This document shows, one piece after another, positions 30,224 through 39,633 of a DNA stretch of 64,000 nucleotides; positions within the stretch are counted from its first letter, which is position 1; each line of letters opens with the position of its first letter. Position numbers and translations under genes: made by a program. The notes under the pieces are model-generated. The model was not told where the DNA came from, did not search any database, and worked only from the letters and a program-made list of their open reading frames with translations. This DNA is from Sediminibacterium sp. UBA657 (GTDB lineage: Bacteria > Bacteroidota > Bacteroidia > Chitinophagales > Chitinophagaceae), in assembly GCA_002299885.1 (NCBI GenBank), contig DBOB01000015.1, positions 1 to 64,000 on the forward strand, written 5' to 3'.

Positions 30224-31108
30224 TTAAAAAGTTAAAATAATTCCAGTAATCACAAAAATACTAAAGACAATACTTGCTATGCCATTCGCTGTCATAAAAG
30301 CCAAATTTACTTTAGATAGATCATTTGGTTTCACAATACTTTGTTGATAGACCAATAAAATATTAAACACAAGCAATCCAATTGAAAATAGCCAATGGAA
30401 ATTTCCTATAAAATAGGCAGTCCACAAAAAGACCCCCGAAAAAAAATGAAAAATTCTAGATATGCTTAAGGCCTTTTTTACACCCCAATGACTTGGCATA
30501 GAGTAAAGCGCTAGTGATTTATCAAACTCAGCATCTTGTAATGAATAGATAATGTCAAAACCACTTACCCAAAAAATAATCGCGAAAGAAAAAAGTAAAG
30601 GCAGTATGTCAAATACCCCTGTCACCGCTAAATAAGCGCCAATAGGTGCTAAAGAGAGTCCTACCCCTAAAACCAAATGACATAAATAGGTAAAGCGTTT
30701 TGTATAACTATAAAATAAAATTACAAATAAGGCCACTGGAGCAAGGTAAAAGCAAATTGGATTAATAAAATAAGTTGCAATGATAAAAATCAAAGCATTT
30801 ACAATAACAAAACCCAACGCTTTTTCGGCTTTAATTATGCCAGCAGGAATTTCACGAATGGCCGTTCTTGGATTCAATTGATCAAAATGACGATCCAAAT
30901 AACGATTGAATCCCATGGCAGCAGACCTTGCAGTAATCATACATAAAAGCACTAAGCAAAAACGAACAATGACCTCGTTGGTCTGTAATACGATATTATT
31001 ATTTTTCAAAGCAGCAATACCCAACACAAAACCAATCAATGCAAATGGCATCGCAAAGATGGTATGTGAAAACTTCACTAAACTCAAATAATTTTTAACT
31101 GTACTCAT
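30224..31108 (-). CDS. UbiA-family prenyltransferase
   Basis: The 294-residue polytopic membrane protein has the two Asp-rich motifs that bind the prenyl diphosphate Mg2+: NRYLDRHFDQLNPRTA in the first loop and SLQDAEFDKSL in the second. It is nearest to the UbiA-like 4-hydroxybenzoate/menaquinone branch that transfers a polyprenyl chain to an aromatic acid. Since Bacteroidota make menaquinone by several routes, the exact substrate is open. Confidence 0.85.
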   Translation of the reverse strand: MSTVKNYLSLVKFSHTIFAMPFALIGFVLGIAALKNNNIVLQTNEVIVRFCLVLLCMITARSAAMGFNRYLDRHFDQLNPRTAIREIPAGIIKAEKALGFVIVNALIFIIATYFINPICFYLAPVALFVILFYSYTKRFTYLCHLVLGVGLSLAPIGAYLAVTGVFDILPLLFSFAIIFWVSGFDIIYSLQDAEFDKSLALYSMPSHWGVKKALSISRIFHFFSGVFLWTAYFIGNFHWLFSIGLLVFNILLVYQQSIVKPNDLSKVNLAFMTANGIASIVFSIFVITGIILTF

Positions 31109-31149
31109 AATTATAATTGACCCGAAAATATTACACTTTTAAAACTAAT

Positions 31150-31668
31150 TTACTTTCTAACAAACTCCCACAATACAACAGCTGCGGCCACCGAAATGTT
31201 CAATGAATGCTTCATCCCCCATTGTGGTATTTCAATCACCCCATCGCATACTTGAATCACTTCGTCACTTACTCCATCTACTTCATTACCAAAAACAAAT
31301 GCTGTTGGAATATGCTTGTGTTCATATGCATCAAGCATGATGCTCCCCTCTGTTTGTTCAATTGCAAGTACTTTATAGCCTCTTTCTTTTAATGCTAAAA
31401 CAGCGTCGACTGTGTTTTCATAATACAACCAATCCACCGAATCAGTGGCTCCTAAAGCAGTTTTATGGATATCGCGGTGTGGCGGCTGTGGGGTGAAGCC
31501 ACATAGGCAAATTCCACTAATTAAAAATGCATCGGCTGTTCTAAAGACACTGCCTACATTGTGCATGCTACGTATATTGTCCATCACCACCACTAGCGGC
31601 TTTTTGTCTGCTAGTTTAAAGTCTTCGACCGACTTTCTCCCCAATTCCTCCATGCTTAATTTACGCAT
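31150..31668 (-). CDS. SPOUT/TrmH-family RNA 2'-O-methyltransferase
   Basis: The 172-residue SPOUT methylase uses S-adenosylmethionine to methylate ribose in RNA. The three motifs are NIRSMHNVGSVFRTADAF (catalytic Asn and Arg), AFVFGNEVDGVSDEV and IEIPQWGMKHSLNISVAAAVV, which form the trefoil-knot cofactor site. It lacks an added RNA-binding domain, so the target could be a tRNA or 23S rRNA. It is divergent from mutS over about 50 bases. Confidence 0.9.
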   Translation of the reverse strand: MRKLSMEELGRKSVEDFKLADKKPLVVVMDNIRSMHNVGSVFRTADAFLISGICLCGFTPQPPHRDIHKTALGATDSVDWLYYENTVDAVLALKERGYKVLAIEQTEGSIMLDAYEHKHIPTAFVFGNEVDGVSDEVIQVCDGVIEIPQWGMKHSLNISVAAAVVLWEFVRK

Positions 31669-31720
31669 AGTGCAAAAGTAAGCTTTTCAAATATTAAAAA
31701 ATTATGTAGGTTTGTCACCC

Positions 31721-34315
31721 ATGTCAAAATCAAGTTCAGAAACTCCTCTAATGCAACAGCATCGGGCTATTAAACAAAAATACCCTGACGCCATTTTACT
31801 CTTTAGAGTGGGTGATTTTTATGAGACATTTGGTGAAGATGCCGTGATTGCCTCTAAGGTTTTAGGCATTACATTAACCAAAAGAAACAATGGCGCTGCC
31901 TCCTCAAGTGAACTTGCTGGTTTCCCTCATCATTCATTGGATACTTATTTACACAAATTGGTGAAAGCGGGACATCGTGTTGCCATTTGCGATCAATTAG
32001 AGGACCCAAAAACAGTCAAGGGCATTGTAAAAAGAGGTGTAACAGATATGTTAACTCCTGGGATTGCCACCAACGATAAATTGTTGGAGCACAAACAAAA
32101 TAATTTTTTAGCAGCATTATTTATTGAAAATGACAATGGTGGTATTGCGTTCTTGGACATCACCACTGGCGAGTTCTTAATTGCAGAAGGCAATGTAGAA
32201 TACTTGGATAAATTATTGCAAAGTTTACAACCTGCAGAAATCCTCTACCCTAAAAATTACCAAAATGCATTCAAAGAACATTTTGGTGCTGGATTTTATA
32301 CCTATGGTTTAGACAGCTGGATTTTTGATGAAGCATTTGGAACAGAACTTTTATTAAAACAATTTCAAACACAGAGCTTAAAAGGTTTTGGTATTGAAAC
32401 TCAAAAATTAGGCATCATTGCTGCAGGTGCGATCCTACATTATTTAAAAGAAACAGAACATCCTCACCTTCAACATATTCATACTATTGGTCGTATTGAT
32501 CGAAATGAAATTTTATGGATGGATAAATTCACCATTCGAAATTTAGAACTGATTGGTAACGGCGCAGGACAAAAAGGCTTGATAGATATTATAGATGCCA
32601 CCAAAAGTCCAATGGGTGCAAGGTTATTAAAGCGTTGGTTGATTTTCCCTTTGCAATCACTGGAACAAATCAATCAAAGACTCAGTGCAGTCGCTTATTT
32701 TTTAGATGCCAAAGATGCTTCAAATACATTACATGAAACCATTGAGTCCTGTGGCGACTTAGAAAGATTAACGAGTAAATTAGCAAGTCGAAAAATACAA
32801 CCAAGAGAGTTAGTACAATTAGAAAAATCTTTAACTGCGGTTGCTGCTATCAAAGCAAGTTTAACCCCAAGCACGAATCCTTATTTAAAGCAACTTGCAA
32901 CCAACTTAGTTGTTTGTCAAAAGACGATAGATGCGATCCAATACCATATCATGGAGCAGCCTCCTGCCACCATCATGAAAGGGGGATTTATAAAAAATGG
33001 CGTTGATCCAAGTTTAGATGAATTAAGAAGTATATCCAGTGGCGGCAAGGAATACCTAACGCAATTACAAAATAAAGAAGCAGAACGCACTGGTATTAGC
33101 TCCTTAAAAATTGGTTACAATAATGTATATGGATATTATTTAGAAGTAACACATGTGCATAAAAACAAAGTGCCTGCAGATTGGATTCGTAAACAAACAT
33201 TAACCACTGCCGAAAGGTATATTACACCTGAACTAAAAGAATACGAAGAAAAAATATTAGGTGCTGAGGATAAAATCTTTGCTTTAGAACAACAGTTGTA
33301 CCAACATTTATTGGACCTTATTTTAAACGATCTAAATGCCATTCAAACCAATGGACAGTTTGTAGGCGTGATTGATTGTTTATTGTGTTTTGCATATATC
33401 GCTAAGCAAAATAAATATTGTCAACCTACCATGATGGATGATGGCATTTTATCTATCACCGATGGAAGACATCCTGTGATTGATCAAACCCTTCCAATAG
33501 ATACCCCCTATATTGCCAACAATACTTTATTGGACCCTAATGACCAACAAATCATTGTGCTAACAGGACCAAATATGAGCGGGAAAAGCGCGGTATTAAG
33601 ACAAACTGCCTTGATCACTTTGATGGCGCATATGGGTTCCTTTGTGCCAGCCACAGCTGCATCTATCCCATTGACCGATAAAATTTTTACACGTGTAGGT
33701 GCTAGTGATAATTTAAATGCGGGTGAGTCAACGTTTATGGTGGAGATGATTGAAACAGCAAGTATTTTAAATAACCTGAGTGCAAGAAGTTTGATTTTGT
33801 TAGATGAAATTGGAAGAGGCACATCCACATATGATGGCATCTCTATTGCATGGAGTATTATAGAATACTTACAAAAATCTGCGCATCGTCCAAAAACATT
33901 ATTTGCAACACACTATCATGAATTGAATGATTTAGAAGGGCAATTAAAACGTGTACACAACTACCATGTAACGCATAAGGAAGTGGGTAATAAAATTATC
34001 TTCCTACGTAAATTAGCCAAAGGAGGAAGCACACATAGTTTTGGTATCCATGTGGCAAAGATGGCTGGCATGCCCAATGAATTAGTGGATCGTGCGAATA
34101 CGATTTTACATGAGATGGAATTAAAAAATAAGGAACATCAACAAGCTTGCCCAACAGTGCAAGCAACTACAGAAAAATTTCAACTGTCCATTTTTGATGC
34201 ACATACAGAAACTTTTGAATCCATCCGTAAAGAATTAGATAGCATTGACATCAATAATTTGACTCCAGTGGAGGCATTGATGAAATTACAAGCGATTAAA
34301 CAAAAACTGAATTAA
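31721..34315 (+). CDS. mutS: DNA mismatch repair protein MutS
   Basis: The 864-residue MutS1 recognises mismatches and recruits MutL. The start is the ATG at 31721 (MSKSSSETPLMQQH); a TTG nine bases upstream is less likely. The mismatch-wedge FYE motif is in GDFYETFGED. The ATPase domain has Walker A GPNMSGKSAVLRQTAL, signature NAGESTFMVEM and Walker B LILLDEIGRGTSTYDG, followed by the dimer helix-turn-helix ATHYHELNDLE. The gene ends tail-to-tail with accA, overlapping by a few bases. Confidence 0.97.
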   Translation: MSKSSSETPLMQQHRAIKQKYPDAILLFRVGDFYETFGEDAVIASKVLGITLTKRNNGAASSSELAGFPHHSLDTYLHKLVKAGHRVAICDQLEDPKTVKGIVKRGVTDMLTPGIATNDKLLEHKQNNFLAALFIENDNGGIAFLDITTGEFLIAEGNVEYLDKLLQSLQPAEILYPKNYQNAFKEHFGAGFYTYGLDSWIFDEAFGTELLLKQFQTQSLKGFGIETQKLGIIAAGAILHYLKETEHPHLQHIHTIGRIDRNEILWMDKFTIRNLELIGNGAGQKGLIDIIDATKSPMGARLLKRWLIFPLQSLEQINQRLSAVAYFLDAKDASNTLHETIESCGDLERLTSKLASRKIQPRELVQLEKSLTAVAAIKASLTPSTNPYLKQLATNLVVCQKTIDAIQYHIMEQPPATIMKGGFIKNGVDPSLDELRSISSGGKEYLTQLQNKEAERTGISSLKIGYNNVYGYYLEVTHVHKNKVPADWIRKQTLTTAERYITPELKEYEEKILGAEDKIFALEQQLYQHLLDLILNDLNAIQTNGQFVGVIDCLLCFAYIAKQNKYCQPTMMDDGILSITDGRHPVIDQTLPIDTPYIANNTLLDPNDQQIIVLTGPNMSGKSAVLRQTALITLMAHMGSFVPATAASIPLTDKIFTRVGASDNLNAGESTFMVEMIETASILNNLSARSLILLDEIGRGTSTYDGISIAWSIIEYLQKSAHRPKTLFATHYHELNDLEGQLKRVHNYHVTHKEVGNKIIFLRKLAKGGSTHSFGIHVAKMAGMPNELVDRANTILHEMELKNKEHQQACPTVQATTEKFQLSIFDAHTETFESIRKELDSIDINNLTPVEALMKLQAIKQKLN

Positions 34316-35292
34316 GCCTCTTCCCAGAAGCCCATCTTGCTATACTTTTCGATTCTATTTTCGACTCTTTTAGCAGGGTCAATATCTTTCACCTCATCCA
34401 AGGCTTTAATAATTTGTTTTTTAAGCATCTCGGCTGCGGCTTCATAATCCCAATGCGCACCACCCAATGGCTCTTGCACAATCTCATCCACCAAGCCAAA
34501 GCCTTTCATATCATTTGCAGTCAATTTCAATTGCTCTGCGGCTAATTCTTTTTTATCCCAGCTTCTCCATAAAATAGAGCTGCAACTTTCTGGAGAAATC
34601 ACGGTATACCATGTGTTTTCCATCATCAAAGTTTTGTCTCCCACACCTATTCCTAATGCACCACCACTCGCACCTTCTCCAATGATCACAATCACAATTG
34701 GCACTTTTAAACGGATCATTTCATAAATATTTCGTGCAATGGCCTCTCCTTGGCCTCTTTCCTCGGCTTCTAGGCCTGGAAATGCACCCGGAGTATCAAT
34801 CAAGCAAACCACTGGTTTATCGAATTTTTCGGCCAATTTCATCAATCTGAGGGCCTTTCTATACCCTTCAGGGTTGGCCATCCCAAAATTACGCATCTGC
34901 CTAGCCTTGGTATTGCTTCCCTTTTGTTGACCAATCATCATCACCGTTTGGCCATTAAATTCTGTAAATCCACCCACCATGGCCTTGTCATCCTTCACAT
35001 TTCTGTCACCATGTAATTCGATGAATTTATCGCACATTAAATGGATATATTTTAAGGTATAAGGTCTATCAGGATGGCGGCTTAATTGCACACGTTGCCA
35101 TGGGGATAAGCTTTCTGTGATTGCTTTACGCTTATCCACAATAGATTTCTCCAACTGAGCTACAGTTGCTGATAAATCGATTTTTGGGTTCTTTTCAGCT
35201 AATTTCTTAGTTGCATCAATTTGTTCATATAAGTCCTTAATTGGCTGTTCAAATTCTAAAAACTGTCTATTTGGATATGCTGGCATAATCAT
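34312..35292 (-). CDS. accA: acetyl-CoA carboxylase carboxyltransferase subunit alpha
   Basis: The 326-residue AccA with AccD transfers the carboxyl group from biotin to acetyl-CoA for fatty-acid synthesis. The N-terminal helix region and family motifs are present: PYTLKYIHLMCDKFIELHGDR, IDTPGAFPGLEAEERGQGEAIARN and GEGASGGALGIGVGD. Start at 35292 or at 35286 (MPAYPNRQ). Its promoter side faces the tRNA-Asp. Confidence 0.97.
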   Translation of the reverse strand: MIMPAYPNRQFLEFEQPIKDLYEQIDATKKLAEKNPKIDLSATVAQLEKSIVDKRKAITESLSPWQRVQLSRHPDRPYTLKYIHLMCDKFIELHGDRNVKDDKAMVGGFTEFNGQTVMMIGQQKGSNTKARQMRNFGMANPEGYRKALRLMKLAEKFDKPVVCLIDTPGAFPGLEAEERGQGEAIARNIYEMIRLKVPIVIVIIGEGASGGALGIGVGDKTLMMENTWYTVISPESCSSILWRSWDKKELAAEQLKLTANDMKGFGLVDEIVQEPLGGAHWDYEAAAEMLKKQIIKALDEVKDIDPAKRVENRIEKYSKMGFWEEA

Positions 35293-35334
35293 GAATTAGG
35301 CTGTAAAAATAATACAACCTTTTTTAATAAAAGA

Positions 35335-35367
35335 TTTGTTTAAAAAACTTCTTTACCCTTATCTTTG
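35335..35367 (+). promoter_or_regulatory. Bacteroidota-type promoter for tRNA-Asp
   Basis: TTTG at 35335-35338 and TATCTTTG at 35360-35367 match the Bacteroidota -33/-7 consensus (TTTG and TAnnTTTG), spaced 21 bases apart, 35 bases before the tRNA. The predicted transcription start is near 35374. Confidence 0.65.
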
Positions 35368-35402
35368 CAACCCGGAAATAGGAAACTAGGTTCGGAGTTC
35401 TT

Positions 35403-35476
35403 GGATCGGTAGTTCAGTTGGTTAGAATGCCGCCCTGTCACGGCGGAGGTCGCGGGTTCGAGTCCCGTCCGGTCCG
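35403..35476 (+). tRNA. tRNA-Asp (anticodon GTC)
   Basis: The 74-nt cloverleaf is complete. A 7-bp acceptor stem (GGATCGG with CCGGTCC, one G-T wobble) ends in discriminator G. The anticodon loop is CTGTCAC on a CCGCC/GGCGG stem, and the T-arm is GCGGG-TTCGAGT-CCCGT. CCA is not encoded. Its 3' end is the insertion site of the 13-kb element: the last bases are repeated at 48685-48698, so integration leaves the tRNA intact. It is expressed from the promoter above. Confidence 0.97.
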
Positions 35477-35477
35477 C
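35464..35477 (+). other. attL core (14-bp direct repeat in tRNA 3' end)
   Basis: CCCGTCCGGTCCGC occurs here and, in direct orientation, at 48685-48698. It covers the end of the T-stem and the acceptor 3' strand, the classical tyrosine-integrase target. Joining the bases before this copy to the bases after the right copy gives an intact tRNA followed by a perfect terminator (48711-48748), which is the expected empty site. Confidence 0.85.
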
Positions 35478-35480
35478 AGT

Positions 35481-35512
35481 AAAGCCTAAGTATCAACTAC
35501 TTAGGCTTTTCA
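35481..35512 (+). terminator. terminator at the element's left end
   Basis: A 12-bp stem (AAAGCCTAAGTA with its complement, loop TCAAC) runs into T. It lies 4 bases after the tRNA, inside the element, and would replace the tRNA's native terminator, displaced to 48711. A decayed relative is at 50711-50740. Confidence 0.8.
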
Positions 35513-35518
35513 ATACCC

Positions 35519-35541
35519 AAAAGTCACACATAAGTCACACA
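35519..35541 (+). other. candidate integrase arm-type sites, left end
   Basis: GTCACACA occurs twice (35523-35530 and 35534-35541), 11 bp apart, one helical turn. The same octamer lies near the right end (48595-48602, plus its inverted copy 48582-48589) and in the decayed copy (50763-50770). Placement 60-100 bp from each core fits arm-type integrase binding sites. The interval 35542-35699 shows only one further small inverted repeat, ACCCTA/TAGGGT at 35579-35593. Confidence 0.5.
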
Positions 35542-35699
35542 CCCTAACGGTTTTATTGAGTTTTAGAGGAATTGATATACCCTATTTTAGGGTGATAATG
35601 AGGGTTTATTCAATACCCAATTAAGTCAGATTCAATTAAGGGATTATTAGCGAAATGATAAGCATTTAGTTAATTTGTGCATTATATAAAAATTACATA

Positions 35700-38600
35700 A
35701 TGAAGGTTTCAGAATATATCGATAAGGTTAATACCCGATACAAATCGGGAATTACTACAGAACACAGTTTTAGAGGTGATTTACAGAACTTATTAGAAAC
35801 CCTACTCCCAAATCTCTTAGTTACTAATGAACCAACGAGGATTAAATGTGGTGCTCCCGATTATATTCTTACATTAAAGGATATTCCCGTTGGATATATT
35901 GAAGCAAAGGATTTAGGTGCAGATTTAAACCACAAAAACTATGTAGAACAATTCAGTAGATATAAGGCATCCCTAAATAATCTTATAATCACTAACTACT
36001 TAGATTTTCAATTATTTAAGGATGGTGTATTAATAACAACTTTCTCTATAGGCGAAATTAGAGGGAATGGTGTAATTGGTAAAGAAAGTGAATACCCCCT
36101 TTTTGAAACCCAAATTAAAGATTTCAGTACAACCATAGGGCAAACTATTAAATCATCTCAGAAGTTGGCAGAGATGATGGCGGGTAAAGCAAAGATGTTA
36201 GCGCAGGTTATCAACAAAGCATTAGATAGTGATGATGAATCAATGGCAAACTCTTCTATTAAAGAGCAGTTCAATGGATTCAAAGAAATTCTAATTAATG
36301 ATATTGACCATAAAGCATTCTCTGATTTATATGCTCAGACAATTGCTTACGGAATGTTTGCAGCGAGATTACACGACCCTACCCTTCCAACATTTAGTAG
36401 AAGTGAAGCTGCAGAGTTAATTCCAAAATCTAACCCATTTCTAAGGAAGTTATTTCAATATATCGCGGGTTTCGATTTGGATGAAAGAATTGTATGGATA
36501 GTAGATGCATTAGCAGATATATTCAGAGCAACTGATGTAGCAGCACTTCTAAATAATTTTGGGAAAAGCACTCAACAGAATGACCCAATAATTCACTTCT
36601 ACGAAACATTCCTATCTGAGTATGACCCAACACTAAGAAAAGCGAGAGGTGTTTGGTACACTCCAGAACCCGTTGTGAAGTTTATAGTAAGAGCAGTTGA
36701 TGATGTTCTTAAAATAGAATTTGGATTGTCTGAAGGATTAGCTGATACGAGTAAAATTAAAATCAAAACTGATGTACAGGGAATAAATAAACAAATTGAA
36801 CAGGAAGTTCATAGAGTTCAAATTTTAGACCCCGCAACAGGAACAGGAACATTTTTATGTGAAGTAGTGAAATATATTTATTCAGATAAGTTTCAAAATC
36901 AACAGGGTATTTGGAATAATTATGTTGAAAATCATTTGATACCACGATTAAATGGATTTGAATTATTGATGGCGAGTTATGCAATGGCTCATTTGAAATT
37001 AGATTTACTTCTTTCAGAAACAGGATTTAAACCTACTAAAGAACAAAGATTAAAAGTTTACCTAACAAATAGTTTAGAACAACATCACCCTGACACAGGA
37101 ACTTTGTTTGCAAATTGGTTAAGTACTGAAGCAAACGAAGCTAATAAAGTTAAAAGAGACTCGCCCGTTATGTGTATAATAGGCAATCCCCCATACAGTG
37201 GAGAAAGTGCTAATAAAGGCGAATGGATTATGGACTTAATGGAAGATTATAAAAAGGAGCCAGGTGGTATAGAAAAATTAAAAGAAAGAAATCCAAAATG
37301 GATTAATGATGATTATGTAAAGTTTTTGCGTTATGGTCAACATTTTATTGAAAAAAACGGGAGTGGTGTAATAGCGTTTATTAATCCACACGGTTTTTTA
37401 GACAATCCTACATTTAGAGGAATGCGATGGAATCTACTTAAAACATTTGATAAAATATACACTATTGATTTACACGGAAATAGTAAAAAAAAGGAAACTG
37501 CATTGGATGGCAGTGCAGATGTAAATGTTTTTGATATTATGCAGGGTGTTTCAATAAATATTTTTATAAAAACAGGGGTGAAAAAATCAAAAGATTTAGG
37601 AAGCGTGTTTCATTTCGATTTATTTGGAAAGAGAGAATTTAAATATAATTTCCTGAATGAAAACACAATAAAAACTATTCAATATAAAGAATTACCAAAT
37701 ATATCTCCAAACTACTTCTTTGTTGCAAAAGATTTTAAAGAACAAAACTCCTATGATAATGGATTTCCAATAGATAAATTATTTAATATCAATGGGGTCG
37801 GATTAACAACTGCACACGATGAATTTGTAATAAAACAGAATAAAAAAGATTTACTAAATTTTTATATCGATTTTCAACAAAGTGATAGGAACGAAGATTT
37901 ATTACATAATAAATTTAATGTAAAGAAAAAAGATGGTTGGAATATTTTACAGGGATATGATAACATAAAAAACGAAATGGATTTAAACAAATTCATTGAA
38001 CCAATTTCATATAGACCATTTGATAATAGATATGTTTTTTATGAAGATAAATTAGTTTGGAGAACTGCAAAAAAAGTTATGAAAAATTTTCTTAAAGAAG
38101 GAAATATCGGATTAACTCTTTGTAAACAATTTAAAACAGGAGACTCGTATTATCATACATTCATAACTAATAAAATTATTGAAAGTTCATTCGTCTCAAA
38201 TAGAACAAGTGAAGTAACATCATCTTTTCCCCTCTACTTATATGGAGAAGATGAGAATCAACAAACCATTGACCAAATTATTGATAGAATCCCTAATCTC
38301 AATTCTGATATTATTAAAGAAATATCAAATAAAATTGGGTTACTGTTCAATAATGAAAAAGGAATTACAAAAGATACATTCTCTCCGATAGATATTTTAG
38401 ATTATGTATATGCGGTTCTACACTCTCCAACATATCGTGAAAAATACAAAGCGTTTCTAAAGATTGATTTTCCGAGAGTGCCTTTTCCTAAAAACAAAGA
38501 AACATTTTGGTCATTAGTTAAATTAGGTGGCGCAATCAGACAACTACATTTATTAGAAAGCCCAATAATAGAGAAATATATCACTCAATATCCAATAGCA

Positions 38601-38852
38601 GGAAATGATACTGTTAGTAAACCTCTATACAAAGAAGGAAAAGTTTATATTAACGAAACACAGTACTTTGATAATGTGCCTGAGATTAGTTGGAACTTTT
38701 TTATTGGAGGATACCAACCCGCCCAAAAATGGTTAAAGGATAGAAAAGATAGAAAGTTAGAATTTGAGGATATACTTCATTATCAAAAAATTATAGTAGC
38801 ACTTTTTGAAACTGATAGATTGATGAAAGAAATAGATAAGATAGAATTTTAA
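35700..38852 (+). CDS. single-chain restriction-methyltransferase, Type ISP/IIG-like, no helicase
   Basis: The 1050-residue protein joins an N-terminal nuclease-like domain to an adenine methyltransferase. A PD-(D/E)xK pattern is visible (P53-D54, then E68-A-K70 in GYIEAKD). The methylase has DPATGTGTFL (motif I, near residue 377) and NPPY (motif IV, near 496). The C-terminal part has YRPFDNRYVFYEDKLVWR, typical of the Type ISP (LlaBIII-type) target-recognition domain. Unlike classical Type ISP enzymes (about 1500-1600 aa) there is no helicase block between nuclease and methylase, so it should work like a Type IIG enzyme that cuts and methylates in one chain. It is the leftmost cargo gene. 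Confidence 0.85.
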   Translation: MKVSEYIDKVNTRYKSGITTEHSFRGDLQNLLETLLPNLLVTNEPTRIKCGAPDYILTLKDIPVGYIEAKDLGADLNHKNYVEQFSRYKASLNNLIITNYLDFQLFKDGVLITTFSIGEIRGNGVIGKESEYPLFETQIKDFSTTIGQTIKSSQKLAEMMAGKAKMLAQVINKALDSDDESMANSSIKEQFNGFKEILINDIDHKAFSDLYAQTIAYGMFAARLHDPTLPTFSRSEAAELIPKSNPFLRKLFQYIAGFDLDERIVWIVDALADIFRATDVAALLNNFGKSTQQNDPIIHFYETFLSEYDPTLRKARGVWYTPEPVVKFIVRAVDDVLKIEFGLSEGLADTSKIKIKTDVQGINKQIEQEVHRVQILDPATGTGTFLCEVVKYIYSDKFQNQQGIWNNYVENHLIPRLNGFELLMASYAMAHLKLDLLLSETGFKPTKEQRLKVYLTNSLEQHHPDTGTLFANWLSTEANEANKVKRDSPVMCIIGNPPYSGESANKGEWIMDLMEDYKKEPGGIEKLKERNPKWINDDYVKFLRYGQHFIEKNGSGVIAFINPHGFLDNPTFRGMRWNLLKTFDKIYTIDLHGNSKKKETALDGSADVNVFDIMQGVSINIFIKTGVKKSKDLGSVFHFDLFGKREFKYNFLNENTIKTIQYKELPNISPNYFFVAKDFKEQNSYDNGFPIDKLFNINGVGLTTAHDEFVIKQNKKDLLNFYIDFQQSDRNEDLLHNKFNVKKKDGWNILQGYDNIKNEMDLNKFIEPISYRPFDNRYVFYEDKLVWRTAKKVMKNFLKEGNIGLTLCKQFKTGDSYYHTFITNKIIESSFVSNRTSEVTSSFPLYLYGEDENQQTIDQIIDRIPNLNSDIIKEISNKIGLLFNNEKGITKDTFSPIDILDYVYAVLHSPTYREKYKAFLKIDFPRVPFPKNKETFWSLVKLGGAIRQLHLLESPIIEKYITQYPIAGNDTVSKPLYKEGKVYINETQYFDNVPEISWNFFIGGYQPAQKWLKDRKDRKLEFEDILHYQKIIVALFETDRLMKEIDKIEF

Positions 38853-38854
38853 TT

Positions 38855-39604
38855 TTACCTCTTTATATTTTTATAATTGTATTTTTCTTTTGAATACTTA
38901 ACTCTATTTGGTGTATCATCAACAGTTGTTGGAGAAGAGAAATTATTCTTCATAAATCCTCCACTACCATTACCAATAGCTCTGGAAAGTGAAGTATTCG
39001 AATCTAAATGGGAAGCTTTAGATAACTTATCTTTCTTATCTACATCTACCCCTTTAGGTAACTTAATTTTAAGTTCATTCTTTTCAAAATACAACTTAGT
39101 GGCATTATTTACATTCTCATACCCACATTCAATCAGAAAATCATTTAATACATCGGATAGAGATTGTCTAATTACATCTTTATAATTTTCAGTATTTAAA
39201 ACAACTTTCTTATCTAAATTGTAGAACCTACAAATCTTCTGAATTTCCTTCAAATCTGTTCCCAAACTACACTTCTTTCTTAATCCCACCCATCTTATAT
39301 CTAATCTATAAGAATTCCTATCTTTTTCTACATACAAATCAGATAGTGAATACCCCGATGGCAAATTCTTAATAACGGGATAAATTTTCGTAACATTCTT
39401 TTTTAATCTATTGGTTATCCTATTAACTTCTTTAATCTCTTTTGCCGCCTTTTTCACTAATCTATTGTTCTGAGCAATTATCTTATTATCTGCTAAAAAA
39501 GAAAGGATTTGAGATTGGACCTTTTTATCCAATTCTCCAAATTTCTCTTTGTTTTTAACCAATTCAGACAGATTGGGAACAAAGTACTTTTTCATATTCG
39601 CCAT
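38855..39604 (-). CDS. basic protein with possible arm-type DNA-binding segment
   Basis: I chose the ATG at 39604 (MANMKKYFVPNL) over a GTG at 39619. The ~249 residues are rich in Lys, with a long helical N-terminus (to about residue 80). A segment near residues 95-130 (SYRLDIRWVGLRKKCSLGTD, then a helix) recalls the three-stranded arm/AP2-like DNA-binding fold of tyrosine recombinases. No catalytic recombinase residues follow. The C-terminus is low complexity (Asn, Ser, Lys). It ends 2 bases from the R-M stop and is divergent from the ART-like gene across the hairpin array, so it could bind that array. I recognise no named family. Confidence 0.55.
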   Translation of the reverse strand: MANMKKYFVPNLSELVKNKEKFGELDKKVQSQILSFLADNKIIAQNNRLVKKAAKEIKEVNRITNRLKKNVTKIYPVIKNLPSGYSLSDLYVEKDRNSYRLDIRWVGLRKKCSLGTDLKEIQKICRFYNLDKKVVLNTENYKDVIRQSLSDVLNDFLIECGYENVNNATKLYFEKNELKIKLPKGVDVDKKDKLSKASHLDSNTSLSRAIGNGSGGFMKNNFSSPTTVDDTPNRVKYSKEKYNYKNIKR

Positions 39605-39633
39605 ACCAAAGGATTTCACACAATTTAAATAAA

